Positions 1 to 11,010 are shown, counted from the first letter of the stretch. The stretch: DNA of 64,000 bases from Bacteroidales bacterium (GCA_018064685.1 JAGHUS010000035.1:37613-101612), one strand, 5' to 3'. The notes: a model not told the origin generated them from the sequence alone. Translations and numbers: made by a program.

Positions 1-832
1 GCTGCATGAGTCGGCGCGACAGTTCGTCGAGTTCCTCGGGCACGGAGTCGCGCTCCATACGCAGTTTGGCAGCTGCCTCGTCCATGAGGTCGATGGCCTT
101 GTCGGGTAGGAAGCGCTCGGTGATATAGCGGTTAGAGAGTTCCACAGCGACGATGATAGCATCGTCCTGAATGCGTACACGATGATGCTGTTCGTAGCGT
201 TCCTTCAGTCCACGCAGGATGCTGATGCTGGCCATGGTATCGGGTTCATCGACCATGACACTCTGGAAGCGGCGCTCCAAGGCCTTGTCTTTCTCAAAAT
301 ATTTCTGATACTCGTCGAGCGTAGTGGCACCGATGCTGCGCAGTTCGCCACGTGCCAAGGCAGGCTTCAGGATGTTAGCAGCGTCCATGGCGCCCTGGCT
401 CTGTCCGGCACCTACCAGTGTGTGTATCTCATCGATGAAAAGGATGATCTGACCGTCGGCCGACGTCACATCCTTTATGACGCCCTTCAGTCGTTCCTCG
501 AACTCGCCCTGATACTTGGCACCGGCAATCAGCGCACCCATATCGAGCGAATAGAGCTGCTTGCCCTTCAAGTTCTCGGGCACGTCGCCACGCAGGATGC
601 GGTGGGCCAGTCCCTCGACAATGGCGGTCTTACCCGTACCGGGTTCGCCTATTAATATAGGATTGTTCTTGGTGCGTCTTGACAGGATTTGCAAGACACG
701 ACGTATCTCATCGTCACGACCTATCACGGGGTCGAGCTTTCCGGCCTTGGCATCCTCCACGAGGTTGCGGGCAAAGCGCTGCAGGTTCTCAAACTTCTGA
801 GCGCTGTTGTTGTTAGTGTTCTGTGTATTCAT
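1..832 (-). CDS. clpB: ATP-dependent chaperone ClpB, N-terminal part (truncated by window edge)
   Basis: Reverse-strand translation [79 protein letters not shown]... matches ClpB AAA-1 (Walker A GEPGTGKT). In-frame TAA lies just upstream of the ATG. Confidence 0.93.
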   Translation of the reverse strand, partial: MNTQNTNNNSAQKFENLQRFARNLVEDAKAGKLDPVIGRDDEIRRVLQILSRRTKNNPILIGEPGTGKTAIVEGLAHRILRGDVPENLKGKQLYSLDMGALIAGAKYQGEFEERLKGVIKDVTSADGQIILFIDEIHTLVGAGQSQGAMDAANILKPALARGELRSIGATTLDEYQKYFEKDKALERRFQSVMVDEPDTMASISILRGLKERYEQHHRVRIQDDAIIVAVELSNRYITERFLPDKAIDLMDEAAAKLRMERDSVPEELDELSRRLMQ

Positions 833-1079
833 TATTGTGGGATTTTAGTTAATTCATGATTCTTAATGCATAATACATAATCGGGCTGCGCAATGCCGAA
901 TTCTCTTTCTACATCACGTTTCTCAAACCGCTAGCCAAAAGTTTTTCTGCTGACAAAATGACATAAAATCAGTCCTTCCAACATGCTATTGTGTTGAAAT
1001 ACGTTAAACTCGGACAAAAAGTAGAGGTTTCTCATTTTTTATTATTACCTTCGCTGAAGAAATACAAACCGAAATACGG

Positions 1080-1511
1080 ATGAACCACGAGCATCATCAT
1101 CACGACAATGCCGAGGAGGCACTAAAAGAACATGGAGTCAAGGCCACGTCGGTGCGCATTCTGGTATGGCAGAAATGTGCCCGGCAGAAGAAGACCTTCA
1201 CGCTGAGCGACATGGAGGAACGCATGCCTCACATGGACCGCTCCAGCATCTTCCGTGCCCTTCGCCTATTTGTCGAGCACCAACTGCTGCACGAGATAAA
1301 CGACGGCTCGGGACAGCAGAAATACTGCGTGTGCCGATGCCACGACGAGCACCACCTGAACCACGTGCACTTCACCTGTACACGCTGCGGCAAGACGTTC
1401 TGCCTGGAAGACCACACCATCCCACTTGTCGACCTGCCCAAGGGCTATAGCATGGAGGAGGTGGAGTATATAATAAAAGGTGTATGCCCGGAATGCGGGA
1501 ATAATAGTTAA
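1080..1511 (+). CDS. Fur-family transcriptional regulator with His-rich N-terminus
   Basis: Winged-helix plus CxxC (CTRCGK, CPECG) metal-site pattern; HEHHHHD N-terminus. Confidence 0.85.
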   Translation: MNHEHHHHDNAEEALKEHGVKATSVRILVWQKCARQKKTFTLSDMEERMPHMDRSSIFRALRLFVEHQLLHEINDGSGQQKYCVCRCHDEHHLNHVHFTCTRCGKTFCLEDHTIPLVDLPKGYSMEEVEYIIKGVCPECGNNS

Positions 1512-1550
1512 TAGTTAATAGTTAATAGTTAATAGTTAATAGTTATTGGT
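1505..1550. repeat. Tandem ~8-bp repeat (TTAATAGT)n
   Basis: aatagttaatagttaatagttaatagttaatagtta read directly. Confidence 0.85.
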
Positions 1551-1676
1551 TATGAGTTATAGATATTTCAGGAATAGACAGTACGACATGTTGAATGGCG
1601 TTAAGACGAAACACTGTAAGCACAAGTAACACATCTATAACATACAACTACTAAACCATATAAACCACAAAAAAGA

Positions 1677-2132
1677 ATGAAGAAAATATTAGTTTGGGCC
1701 GTAATGGCCAGTATGGCGCTGAGCCTCTCAGCACAGAAGAGCAAGAAGAGCACCAAGAAGAGTGGTGCCAAGACCGAGAAGGTGACAAAGACCGCCAAAG
1801 ACAGCAAGACTGCCGATGACAAGGTGATGACGAAGAACAAAGGTGTCTACGTCGTCAACACCACCACGCTGTGCCAGACAAAAGGATTCGGTGGCCCTAC
1901 CCCACTCATGGTCACCATCAAGAACGACGTGATACAGAGCGTAGAGGCCCTTAGCAACAAGGAAACACCCCAGTTCTTCCAGAACGTAACCAGCGAGATG
2001 CTGCCCAAATACAAGTTCTTGAAGATTGACAAGTATGCCGAGGTGGATGCCATAACAGGAGCCACCTTCAGTAGCCGTGCTGTGAAGGCTAACGTGAAGG
2101 CGGCTGTAGAATATTACAAGGCCAACAAGTAA
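1677..2132 (+). CDS. Secreted FMN-binding domain protein (NqrC/RnfG-like)
   Basis: Signal peptide, Lys-rich linker, C-terminal DAITGATFSSRAV motif typical of FMN_bind. Confidence 0.75.
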   Translation: MKKILVWAVMASMALSLSAQKSKKSTKKSGAKTEKVTKTAKDSKTADDKVMTKNKGVYVVNTTTLCQTKGFGGPTPLMVTIKNDVIQSVEALSNKETPQFFQNVTSEMLPKYKFLKIDKYAEVDAITGATFSSRAVKANVKAAVEYYKANK

Positions 2133-2199
2133 GAACAGCTTGTCCAACCTAAGGTTGGTGCAGGTTCATTAGAGACGCATTTATTCACACTATACAGCA

Positions 2200-2246
2200 G
2201 AATGCCTCCCCTGGTCATGTAGCACCATGGGGGGCATTCTCCTTTT
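2200..2246 (+). terminator. Intrinsic terminator
   Basis: gaatgcctcccctgg...ccatggggggcattc hairpin followed by tccttttt. Confidence 0.8.
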
Positions 2247-2299
2247 TACAAGTCTTATTGCGAGGCTTCTGGCAAAGCCTAAGAAGCACACATCAACGT

Positions 2300-5224
2300 T
2301 TATTTCAGTACTTTCTTTCCGTTTACAATATAGATGCCTTTCTTCAACGAAGAAGAAGAGAGCTTGCGGCCACTCAGGTCGTACACACCAGCATCCTTGC
2401 GGATGGGCAGCTGGACATCAGCAATCTCCTCAATGCCGGTCTCACCTCCACCAGTGAAGTCGTGTACGCGATTGGCCATGGTGTTGAGGGCACGCACATC
2501 GGTGGCAGAGAGCTCGCGACTGTAGATCATTAGGTCGTCGAAGCATGCATCGGCACTGCCCCACAGAGAACCGCTACCCAGATAGAAGTACTTCAAAGAG
2601 GCAACCTTAGACACGATGTCGTCAAGAGGCAGACTCTTAACCTTGTTGAGCGTTGTGCTACCCGAGAGTTCGAAGGTACTTGTTATGTTCGTAAAGTTCT
2701 TGACCGTGCCATTGACATAGATGCGGATACCGTTCTCGGGGCCCACGGTAAGTGTCACCAACGACCATTCGCCAACAGGAATGTTGGTCAACGCCTTGGT
2801 TTCGTGATGGTTCAAGTCGAATGTACCGCCATTGGCATTGTCGTAACCCAGGTGCGTATTGCCAGTAAGGAACAGACGACCAGAAGTGTTGCTATTGGCC
2901 GAGGTACTGTTAAAGAAACCCCACAATGCATTCCGTATATCATTGGAGTTACGCTTCACCCAAACCGACACGGTGAATCCGTCGAGAGGCTGACCGTCGG
3001 CCTTGGTGCAGCCAACCAAAGGATTGGGCATACGGGCATAACTGTTATTGCCATTGGTTCCATCATATAGATGTGCAAACATACCGTCGCGCTCATAGTC
3101 GCTCGCGAAGGAAGGAGCCGTACCGTTGTTCCACTTGCCATAGGTAATGAGATCATACTTCTCATCCTCCTCGGCCTTGTAGTGGTTGTAGGTGGGCTTG
3201 TCATCAAAATCGTAGTATGCCACGATGTCGCTCAGGTAGTCGCCCGAGATTTCTCCATCGGCCTTGGCCTTTACGTCGTAACTCTGCTCCCAATAGTATT
3301 CGCCGCACTCCAGGCGTGCCGTCAGCGTCACAGGCAGGTTCTCGTTCAGGCCGGTGGGATCGTACTTACCCGTCTCGCTGATGACAGCGGGCGAAGAGGA
3401 AGTCCACGACAGCTTGGCATTATGCACAGTGGGCGACATCAGCTTGAGGTTCGAGCTTACTGTCTGACCATTCTTCACACCAATAGTCATCTTGTTGAAA
3501 TTGTATTTTATGGACGACAAGGCATTCAGTTTGTAGCCCCACACAGGCACACCGTTGTTAGCCACGGCAGTAAAAGACACGGTGCCCAAGCCCGAAGTCT
3601 TGTAGTTGGCCGTAGTAGCACCATTGACATGATCCAAGCAGAATACGCCCGAATAGGTTGTGCCATTCAGGGTAAGACTCACATAAGTTGTGCCCTCTGT
3701 AAACTTCCATGTACCCGTCATATCGCCCGTCACCTTGCCATCGGCATTCAAAGTCACCGTCACGGGTGTAGCCTCGGCTTCGTTGTTGTGGTCCTGACGA
3801 TAGGGATGAACAAGCAGTCTATAGTCTCCCGGTAGATTATCTTTAGGGAAGTAGCAGCCCTCTGCGGGTTGACTCACGCCGTCATAGGCAAAGGGAGCTG
3901 CCACAAGCCAACCATTCTGGTTGACGAAGAGTTGGTGTACACGATCCTGGAAACCCTCGTTGCCATCCTTGAAGCGGGTGTGATAGACTACATAGGCTCG
4001 TCCCAGTTCGTCCACACATGCCGAGTTATGACCCTGGGCACGTTCGCCTACATTCTGAACCTCACCCCAGTTGTTATAGGCACTCATGAGGCGCACGCCA
4101 CGATCGGTAGCGGCACGAGGACCATAGTTCATCTGATAGCCCGTATAGGTGGCCGTCACACCCGCAGCATCCTTATAGGGTCCGTCCACCGTCTTGCTGC
4201 GGAAAACGCGCATCTCATAACCGGCGTTCGACTCCAGTCCGCCATACACCACGAAGAGATAGTAGTAATCACCGATATGCTGGATGTAACTGCCCTCGCC
4301 ACTCACATAGTAACCGCCGGCAATGCGCTTGCCGAAGTAAGGGTCGGAGGTAAAGTTGGCACCCTTCGTGTCGTAGTCATTCTCGTAGTGGCAGGTGTAG
4401 TCGCGCAAACCCGTCTCGTTGTCGAGCTTGAGCAGGAAGATGCCACCGCTCCACGAACCATAGCTCATCCACAACTGTCCCTCCTCGTCGTAGAAGACGC
4501 AAGGGTCGATACAGTTGGGCCAGTACGTTCCCCAGTCACCACGACGATAGCGGGCAGCAATGCTTGTCTCGCCTGTCACGAGGGTATAGTCCGTCTCACC
4601 AATCTTGGGTGCGGCCACACCGTTGTATGTCTGATCGTTGAAACCGCCCATGATGATAGGAGCCTGATAGGTAAAGGGGCCCAGAGGCGAGTTTGCAGTA
4701 AGCAGTACGATGGCACTCGACCAATGGTCGCCATTCAAACTGAGATACATACACCACTTCTTCATCGCCTCGTTGTAGATGATGTCGGGAGCCCACATGT
4801 TGCCGTATATCCAGTTGTTATCACCATAGCGCGAACAAAAAGCACGGCCGTCGAAGTTAGGGATGGACACCATCTTTCCGTCGCGTCCTTTGACCTGCTT
4901 AAGCTGCTGCTTGAAAAAAGCCTCGCCGCCATTACAGGTATTTCCACTAGTAGCTCCTTGGGAAGCCAACTGAATGAAACGGCCGTTGGCTGAAAGGCCT
5001 GTCCAGTTGACAAGGTCCTTACTCTGTGCCAGCCCCAGATGGGTACCCCAAATGGTGTACATACCATCTTTCAACACTACAGAAGGGTCGTGGATACCGA
5101 TTACCGAGCCAGAACTGAAACTTATAGTACCCATCTGTTCTGTCATGATCTGTGTCTGCGCATATCCTGCCGACGAAGTGCCTAACAGAAGCGCCAATAA
5201 CGCGAAAGTGCTTTTCAAACTCAT
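2300..5224 (-). CDS. GH43 arabinan-active hydrolase with LamG-like domain and short C-terminal sorting-like tail
   Basis: HDPSVVLKDGMYTIWGTH and arabinanase-type blades, LamG-like C-terminal half, tail YDLSGRK..KKGIYIVNGKKVLK. Confidence 0.88.
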   Translation of the reverse strand: MSLKSTFALLALLLGTSSAGYAQTQIMTEQMGTISFSSGSVIGIHDPSVVLKDGMYTIWGTHLGLAQSKDLVNWTGLSANGRFIQLASQGATSGNTCNGGEAFFKQQLKQVKGRDGKMVSIPNFDGRAFCSRYGDNNWIYGNMWAPDIIYNEAMKKWCMYLSLNGDHWSSAIVLLTANSPLGPFTYQAPIIMGGFNDQTYNGVAAPKIGETDYTLVTGETSIAARYRRGDWGTYWPNCIDPCVFYDEEGQLWMSYGSWSGGIFLLKLDNETGLRDYTCHYENDYDTKGANFTSDPYFGKRIAGGYYVSGEGSYIQHIGDYYYLFVVYGGLESNAGYEMRVFRSKTVDGPYKDAAGVTATYTGYQMNYGPRAATDRGVRLMSAYNNWGEVQNVGERAQGHNSACVDELGRAYVVYHTRFKDGNEGFQDRVHQLFVNQNGWLVAAPFAYDGVSQPAEGCYFPKDNLPGDYRLLVHPYRQDHNNEAEATPVTVTLNADGKVTGDMTGTWKFTEGTTYVSLTLNGTTYSGVFCLDHVNGATTANYKTSGLGTVSFTAVANNGVPVWGYKLNALSSIKYNFNKMTIGVKNGQTVSSNLKLMSPTVHNAKLSWTSSSPAVISETGKYDPTGLNENLPVTLTARLECGEYYWEQSYDVKAKADGEISGDYLSDIVAYYDFDDKPTYNHYKAEEDEKYDLITYGKWNNGTAPSFASDYERDGMFAHLYDGTNGNNSYARMPNPLVGCTKADGQPLDGFTVSVWVKRNSNDIRNALWGFFNSTSANSNTSGRLFLTGNTHLGYDNANGGTFDLNHHETKALTNIPVGEWSLVTLTVGPENGIRIYVNGTVKNFTNITSTFELSGSTTLNKVKSLPLDDIVSKVASLKYFYLGSGSLWGSADACFDDLMIYSRELSATDVRALNTMANRVHDFTGGGETGIEEIADVQLPIRKDAGVYDLSGRKLSSSSLKKGIYIVNGKKVLK

Positions 5225-5255
5225 AAATTCATAATTTGGTTAGTCATTTTCGGGT

Positions 5256-5303
5256 CAAAGTTACTCATTTTCTTTCAAAATCCAAAAAAAAACAATAACT
5301 TTG
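5256..5303. promoter_or_regulatory. Divergent Bacteroidota-type promoters for GH43 (-) and pflB (+)
   Basis: CAAAGTTA at 5256-5263 (= TAACTTTG on minus) and TAACTTTG at 5296-5303. Confidence 0.6.
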
Positions 5304-5357
5304 TACCCGAATAAAACAAAGAACAGATTTCATTTACTAAAAATCAATCGTTAAGTT

Positions 5358-7598
5358 ATGCAATTACAGAACTTACAGACTGACTTTAAGGGCAGTTCGT
5401 GGAAGCACGAAATCGACGTGCGCGACTTCATCCAGCACAACTATGAGCCCTATGATGGCGATGAGAGTTTCCTTGCTCCTGCCTCTGCAAAAACCACCAA
5501 GCTGTGGAACATCCTCAGCGAGATGTTCAAGGTAGAGCGTGAGAAGGGCGTTTATGATGCCGAGACAACCTTGCCTCAGAGCATCGACACCTACGGAGCC
5601 GGCTACATCGACAAGGAGAGCGAAGTTATCGTGGGTGTACAGACCGACGTCCCCCTCAAGCGTGCCATCTTCCCCAAAGGTGGTATCCGTATGGTCGAGG
5701 CTGCCTTGAAAGCTTATGGTTATGAACTAGATCCCTTGACTAAGAAAATCTACACCAAGTACCGCAAGACCCACAACGAGGGTGTCTTTGCAGCCTACAA
5801 CGATGACATCAAGGCTGCTCGTCACGCTCACATCATCACCGGTCTGCCCGATGCTTACGGCCGTGGTCGCATCATCGGCGACTATCGTCGCATCGCCTTG
5901 TATGGTACCACCAACCTCATCGAGGAGAAGAAGCGCTTCCACAAGCGCATCGCCATCCAGGAGTTCACCGAGGAGATTGTTCGCTGCCGCGAGGAGATAA
6001 CCGATCAGATCAACGCCCTCAAGGAGTTCGAGCGTATGTGTGCCGCCTATGGTTTCGACGTGACAAAGCCTGCCACCAATGCCCGTGAGGCCGTACAGTG
6101 GACTTACTTCGGATACCTGGGTGCTGTAAAGGACCAGGACGGTGCTGCCATGTCTATCGGCCGTATCTGTACATTCCTGGACATCTACATCCAGCGCGAC
6201 CTGAAGAATGGCACCCTCACCGAGGAAGAGGCACAGGAGCTCATCGACCAGATGGTGATGAAGCTGCGCATCGTGCGCTTCCTCCGTACACCCGAGTACA
6301 ACGACCTCTTCAGTGGCGATCCCATCTGGGCAACGGCCAGTGTAGGTGGTATGGGCATCGACGGCCGCAACATGGTGACCAAGACCGACTACCGCCTCTT
6401 GCACACCTTATATAATATGGGGCCCTCGCCCGAACCCAACATCACCGTGCTGTGGTCAGAGCGTCTGCCCGAAGCATGGAAGAAGTACTGCGCAAAGGTC
6501 AGCATGGACACCAGCGCCATCCAGTACGAGAACGATGACTTGATGCGTCCTGAGCTGGGCGATGACTACGGTATCGCTTGCTGCGTCAGCCCCATGAAGA
6601 TTGGTAAGCAGATGCAGTTCTTCGGTGCTCGTGCTAACTTGGCCAAGTGTATGCTCTATGCCATCAACGGTGGTCGCGACGAGATGCACAACATCCAGGT
6701 AGGTCCCTGCTTCAGCCCCATCACTAGCGAATACCTTACCTACGAGGAGTTCTGGCCTCGCTTCGACGCCATGATGCGCTGGTTGGCCAAGACGTACGTC
6801 AACGCATTGAAAATCATTCACTACATGCACGATAAGTATGACTACGAGGCATTCGAGATGGCTCTGCACGATGGCGACGTTCAGCGCACACGTGCTACCG
6901 GCATCGCAGGTCTCTCTATCGTCACCGACTCTATCGCTGCCATGAAGAATTGCAAGGTCCGCATCATCCGCGACGAGACAGGCCTGGCCATCGACTTCAA
7001 GATTGAGGAAGGCGAGTACACTCCCTTCGGCAACAACTGCGACGAGACGGACCAGATTGCCGTCATGCTTACCGAGAAGTTCATGGAGTACCTGCGTCAG
7101 CACCGCACCTATCGCGATGCCATTCCTACGCAGAGCCTGCTGACCATCACCTCAAACGTGGTTTACGGTCGCAACACCGGTGCTACCCCCGACGGACGTG
7201 GCAAGGGTGTTCCCTTCGCTCCCGGTGCTAACCCCATGAACGCCCGCGACATGAAGGGTGCCGTAGCCGCATTGGCTTCTGTAGCCAAGTTGCCCTTCCA
7301 CCACAGCAAGGACGGTATCTCTTATACCTTCGCCATCGCTCCCAGCGCATTGGGCAAGGATCGCGAGACTCAGGCACAGAACCTCGTCAACCTGATGGAC
7401 GGCTACTTCACTCCCGATGGCGGTCAGCACCTCAACGTCAACGTCTTCGACCGCGAGCTCCTCGTCGATGCCATGGAGCATCCCGAGAAGTACCCTCAGC
7501 TCACCATCCGTGTCAGCGGTTACGCTGTCAACTTTGTGAAGCTGACTCGCGAGCAGCAGCTTGATGTACTCTCACGTACTATCAACCAGTACCTGTAA
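5358..7598 (+). CDS. pflB: Formate C-acetyltransferase (pyruvate formate-lyase)
   Basis: 746 aa; ACCVSPM Cys-Cys active-site region and C-terminal [20 protein letters not shown] glycyl-radical motif. Confidence 0.97.
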   Translation: MQLQNLQTDFKGSSWKHEIDVRDFIQHNYEPYDGDESFLAPASAKTTKLWNILSEMFKVEREKGVYDAETTLPQSIDTYGAGYIDKESEVIVGVQTDVPLKRAIFPKGGIRMVEAALKAYGYELDPLTKKIYTKYRKTHNEGVFAAYNDDIKAARHAHIITGLPDAYGRGRIIGDYRRIALYGTTNLIEEKKRFHKRIAIQEFTEEIVRCREEITDQINALKEFERMCAAYGFDVTKPATNAREAVQWTYFGYLGAVKDQDGAAMSIGRICTFLDIYIQRDLKNGTLTEEEAQELIDQMVMKLRIVRFLRTPEYNDLFSGDPIWATASVGGMGIDGRNMVTKTDYRLLHTLYNMGPSPEPNITVLWSERLPEAWKKYCAKVSMDTSAIQYENDDLMRPELGDDYGIACCVSPMKIGKQMQFFGARANLAKCMLYAINGGRDEMHNIQVGPCFSPITSEYLTYEEFWPRFDAMMRWLAKTYVNALKIIHYMHDKYDYEAFEMALHDGDVQRTRATGIAGLSIVTDSIAAMKNCKVRIIRDETGLAIDFKIEEGEYTPFGNNCDETDQIAVMLTEKFMEYLRQHRTYRDAIPTQSLLTITSNVVYGRNTGATPDGRGKGVPFAPGANPMNARDMKGAVAALASVAKLPFHHSKDGISYTFAIAPSALGKDRETQAQNLVNLMDGYFTPDGGQHLNVNVFDRELLVDAMEHPEKYPQLTIRVSGYAVNFVKLTREQQLDVLSRTINQYL

Positions 7599-7669
7599 GA
7601 AAGTAGCGCACACTACTTGTCCACACCCCTCCAACACGGAAGGATATTGACAAAGAAGAACATTATACA

Positions 7670-7710
7670 GATGGGGATTCATCATTTAGATGTGTCCCCA
7701 TCTTCTTTTT
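7670..7710 (+). terminator. Intrinsic terminator after pflB
   Basis: gatgggga-ttcatcatttagatgtg-tccccatc followed by ttcttttt. Confidence 0.85.
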
Positions 7711-7831
7711 GGCGCCATTTCCTGCCATAGAAAAGACAACATACAACTCACAACAATCAGTTTTTCTACACTTTTTGATTGTTTAAGATTAATAATTGAA
7801 GAGAAAGGAACGATGTTATGAAAAAAAATTG

Positions 7832-7839
7832 TATCTTTG
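7832..7839 (+). promoter_or_regulatory. Putative -7 box (TATCTTTG) for the rsbW-like operon
   Basis: TATCTTTG matches Bacteroidota TAnnTTTG, 63 bp upstream of the start codon. Confidence 0.55.
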
Positions 7840-7902
7840 TACTAATATGCTGGCATAAAATGACAATAATAAACATTTTGCATCCGTCAGCACAGCTGAG
7901 CA

Positions 7903-8310
7903 ATGGAAAAAAAACTGACCATAGAGAACCAACTGGAGCAACTCACGCTTGTGGCATCGTTCGTAGAGGAACTGTGTGAAGAACTCGGGTTGGATGCCAG
8001 CCTGGTGTTCAACCTAAACCTAGTCCTCGAGGAAGCCATGACAAACGTCATCATGTATGCCTTCCCTGAAGGAGGCAAGCACGAGCTGGAGCTTACAGCC
8101 GCCACAGAGGGCGGCACGCTCTCGCTCGTCGTCAAGGACAGCGGCATAGCTTTCGATCCGACAGCCGTGCCTGATGCCGACGTAACACTCACTGCAGAAG
8201 AGCGCCCCATCGGAGGATTGGGCATCTTCCTCATACGGCAGATCATGGACGAAGTGAACTATGAGAGAGTGGACGAATACAACATATTAACCATGAAGAA
8301 GAAACTGTGA
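7903..8310 (+). CDS. Anti-sigma-factor-type serine kinase / HATPase (RsbW/SpoIIAB-like)
   Basis: LNLVLEEAMTNVIMYAF N-box and VKDSGIAFDP, GGLGIFLIRQIMD G-box motifs. Confidence 0.9.
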   Translation: MEKKLTIENQLEQLTLVASFVEELCEELGLDASLVFNLNLVLEEAMTNVIMYAFPEGGKHELELTAATEGGTLSLVVKDSGIAFDPTAVPDADVTLTAEERPIGGLGIFLIRQIMDEVNYERVDEYNILTMKKKL

Positions 8311-8392
8311 AACAACGCGCAAACCGAAGGATAAAAGTGGCTGTCACAGCCCAGGCGCAAAGAGAAAAGCACAAAAGCAGAGAAAAGAAACG

Positions 8393-10237
8393 ATGAAGAA
8401 GATACTCGGTTTTAAGGTCATCGCCAATCTGGCACTCATCGTCCTCCTTGTGGGAGGACTCGTCTATTCGCTGGGCTTTGGCATATGCATGTATCTGGCA
8501 CGTCAGGAGGTAACGAAGGAAAGCACCGAGAAGGTGAACCTGGCCATCGGGTACATACAGGAACATGTGGACGGACAGCTGCAGCGCGTGGAGGACGTGG
8601 CCTACACGTTGCTGAGCAACAAGTTCGGCAAGACCACACGCGACAAAGATGGAAACGGATTCGTAGCCATCGACCCCACGAAGCACGAGATACCCACAGA
8701 GGATGAGGTCTTCGACATGCTGGAGCAGTTCCTGGATGCCAACCCACAAGTATGTGGCGTTGCCATCGGTTTCGAAAAGTTCCTCTATACCGACACAAAA
8801 GGCGAGTACGGCTTTGCGGCTTACGTGACCAATGTAAGCGGGCGCAACGAGCGTCTCAGCCTGGGCGAGATACATGACTTCCATGAGAAGGAGTGGTATG
8901 CCAACGCAGCAAACTTGAACAAGCCGTATTGGAGCCGTCCCTTCCGCGAGACAAGCATGGGCAAGGTGGTGGCATGCTTCAGCCTGCCCCTGCACGGCTA
9001 CGACAACCGCATTATCGGCGTGCTGGCCTTGGACATCAACACCGAGAGCTTCCGCGAGGAGTGTACCAAAGCTACGCCATTCCCCAACGCACAGGTGGCC
9101 ATCGCCGACCGGGAATTCCGCTTTGTCTCGCATCCCGACACGACCTTCATCCTGCGCACCATACAGGAGACGGGGGCGTATGATGACTATGAGGCCGATG
9201 ACAGCATGCGCATAAAGATGAAGAACAACGAGAGCGGGCAGTATACCGTGAACGAGGGCAGCGAGCGTGAGGCACTCTTCTCTTTTGCACCCATCAAGCG
9301 CACTGGCTGGACCATCAGCATCGAGAGTCCGAGAAACGACCTCTATGGCGGCGTGGAACGAATGAAGCGTGACACGACGTTCATCGCCATCGTCAGCATC
9401 CTCATCATGGTGATCTGCTTCATCTTCTTCTTCCGCCATCTGCAGAAGGTGACAATGAGCAAGGTAGGGATGGAGAGCGAACTGAAGATTGCCTCTGCCA
9501 TACAGATGGGTATGCTGCCTAAGCTTTACCCCGCATTCCCCGACCGTAAGGAACTGGACGTATATGGTTTCCTGAAACCTGCCAAGTCGGTGGGCGGCGA
9601 CCTATACGACTATTTCATACGCAACGATAAGTTCTTCTGCTGTATAGGCGATGTCAGCGGAAAGGGAGTGCCCGCCTCACTCTACATGGCTGTGGTGCGC
9701 TCGCTCTTCCGCAACGTATCACTGCATGAAGACAACCCCGCCGTCATACTCTCACAGCTGAACACCGCACTATCGGAGGGCAACAACCACAATATGTTCT
9801 GCACCATGTTCCTTGGCATCATGGACTTGAAAACTGGACACGTGGACTTCTGCAACGCCGGACATAATGCGCCTATCATCCGACAGTTGAAAGAAAACGG
9901 CGAGGTAACCGTGCGCTACACGAAGCCAAAAGTGAACCTGGCAGTGGGCGTCATTCCGGACTTCCCCTACGAGAAGGAGGAAATCGTACTGAAGCCCGGC
10001 GAGGCCATATTCCTCTACACCGACGGCGTGACGGAAGCCGAGAACACAAACAAGCAGCTCTTCGGCGAAGAGGCTACCATGAAGGCATTGCTCGATGCAC
10101 GCGACAACGGGTGTAAGACGGCCAAAGAGTTTGTGGACCACGTCTACAAACACATACAGTACTATGCCGCCGACACCGAGCAGAGCGACGACATCACAAT
10201 GGTGGTCATGGAATACCTAGGAACAGAACGTAACTAG
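8393..10237 (+). CDS. Membrane SpoIIE/PP2C-type phosphatase with extracytoplasmic dCache-like sensor
   Basis: Two TM segments around a Cache-like region (EWYANAANLNKPYWSRPF); SpoIIE domain VGGDLYDYF...GDVSGKGVPASLYMAV...EQSDDITMVVMEY. Confidence 0.9.
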   Translation: MKKILGFKVIANLALIVLLVGGLVYSLGFGICMYLARQEVTKESTEKVNLAIGYIQEHVDGQLQRVEDVAYTLLSNKFGKTTRDKDGNGFVAIDPTKHEIPTEDEVFDMLEQFLDANPQVCGVAIGFEKFLYTDTKGEYGFAAYVTNVSGRNERLSLGEIHDFHEKEWYANAANLNKPYWSRPFRETSMGKVVACFSLPLHGYDNRIIGVLALDINTESFREECTKATPFPNAQVAIADREFRFVSHPDTTFILRTIQETGAYDDYEADDSMRIKMKNNESGQYTVNEGSEREALFSFAPIKRTGWTISIESPRNDLYGGVERMKRDTTFIAIVSILIMVICFIFFFRHLQKVTMSKVGMESELKIASAIQMGMLPKLYPAFPDRKELDVYGFLKPAKSVGGDLYDYFIRNDKFFCCIGDVSGKGVPASLYMAVVRSLFRNVSLHEDNPAVILSQLNTALSEGNNHNMFCTMFLGIMDLKTGHVDFCNAGHNAPIIRQLKENGEVTVRYTKPKVNLAVGVIPDFPYEKEEIVLKPGEAIFLYTDGVTEAENTNKQLFGEEATMKALLDARDNGCKTAKEFVDHVYKHIQYYAADTEQSDDITMVVMEYLGTERN

Positions 10238-10242
10238 CATAA

Positions 10243-11010
10243 ATGAAAGAGCAAGACATCATAACGGAACTGGGAAAGATGCAGAAGTGGGCTTCGGAGG
10301 GGATTAGACCTGCCGAAGACACAGAAGCATACGTAAGCCACATCATCACCGAAGTGGCTCCACTGGCCGAGGAACTTGGGCTGAACCGCGAGCTGCACGA
10401 ACTGCAGGAGCTTGCCGTCAAGATGGGCTACCCTGAAGACTACAAGTACCTGAAGAGACTGCTGCTGGAATCGGAAGCCTCGTGCGAGATGGTGTTCCGC
10501 ACCTTCGCACTTCCCATACGTGCCATGCTCGACGAGATGGGATTGGACTACGACTTCAAATACCGAATGAAGTCGGTCTACAGCATCTGGAGAAAGATGC
10601 GGAACAACAACAAGGAGTTCGATGACGTCTACGACCTCTTCGCCACACGCATCATCTACCGCCCCAAAGACCACATCGAACCACTCCCCCTGGCTCCCGA
10701 AAACGAGGTTGACAGCAATGCCGAAGTGATACCTGTCAAACAGTGGCAGCTCAGCCAGATGGATGTCGAGAAGTTCTGGTGCTGGCGCATATACACCATC
10801 ATCTCCATGCTCTACCGCATCCACCCCGACCGCATACGCGACTGGATAACGCATCCCAAGAAATCGGGCTACCAGGCATTGCAAATGACCGTAATGGGGC
10901 CAGACTGCAACTGGATAGAGATACAGATTCGCTCCGAGCGAATGAACTACGAAGCAGAGCAAGGTGTAGCGGCCCACTGGAAATACAAGCAGGAGTCGAA
11001 GGCAATGTAA
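10243..11010 (+). CDS. RelA/SpoT-type (p)ppGpp synthetase-domain protein lacking HD hydrolase and TGS/ACT domains
   Basis: YRMKSVYSIWRKM...DLFATRIIY...HPKKSGYQALQMTVMGP..WIEIQIRSERMNYEAEQGVAAHWKYK. Confidence 0.88.
   Translation: MKEQDIITELGKMQKWASEGIRPAEDTEAYVSHIITEVAPLAEELGLNRELHELQELAVKMGYPEDYKYLKRLLLESEASCEMVFRTFALPIRAMLDEMGLDYDFKYRMKSVYSIWRKMRNNNKEFDDVYDLFATRIIYRPKDHIEPLPLAPENEVDSNAEVIPVKQWQLSQMDVEKFWCWRIYTIISMLYRIHPDRIRDWITHPKKSGYQALQMTVMGPDCNWIEIQIRSERMNYEAEQGVAAHWKYKQESKAM

Noticed and set aside
182-655. 157-aa plus-strand ORF at the window start
   Set aside because: Antisense to the unmistakable ClpB AAA-1 domain.
3869-4993. 374-aa plus-strand ORF
   Set aside because: Antisense to the GH43 gene; no domain motifs.
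8243-9439. 398-aa minus-strand ORF
   Set aside because: Antisense to the SpoIIE phosphatase gene.
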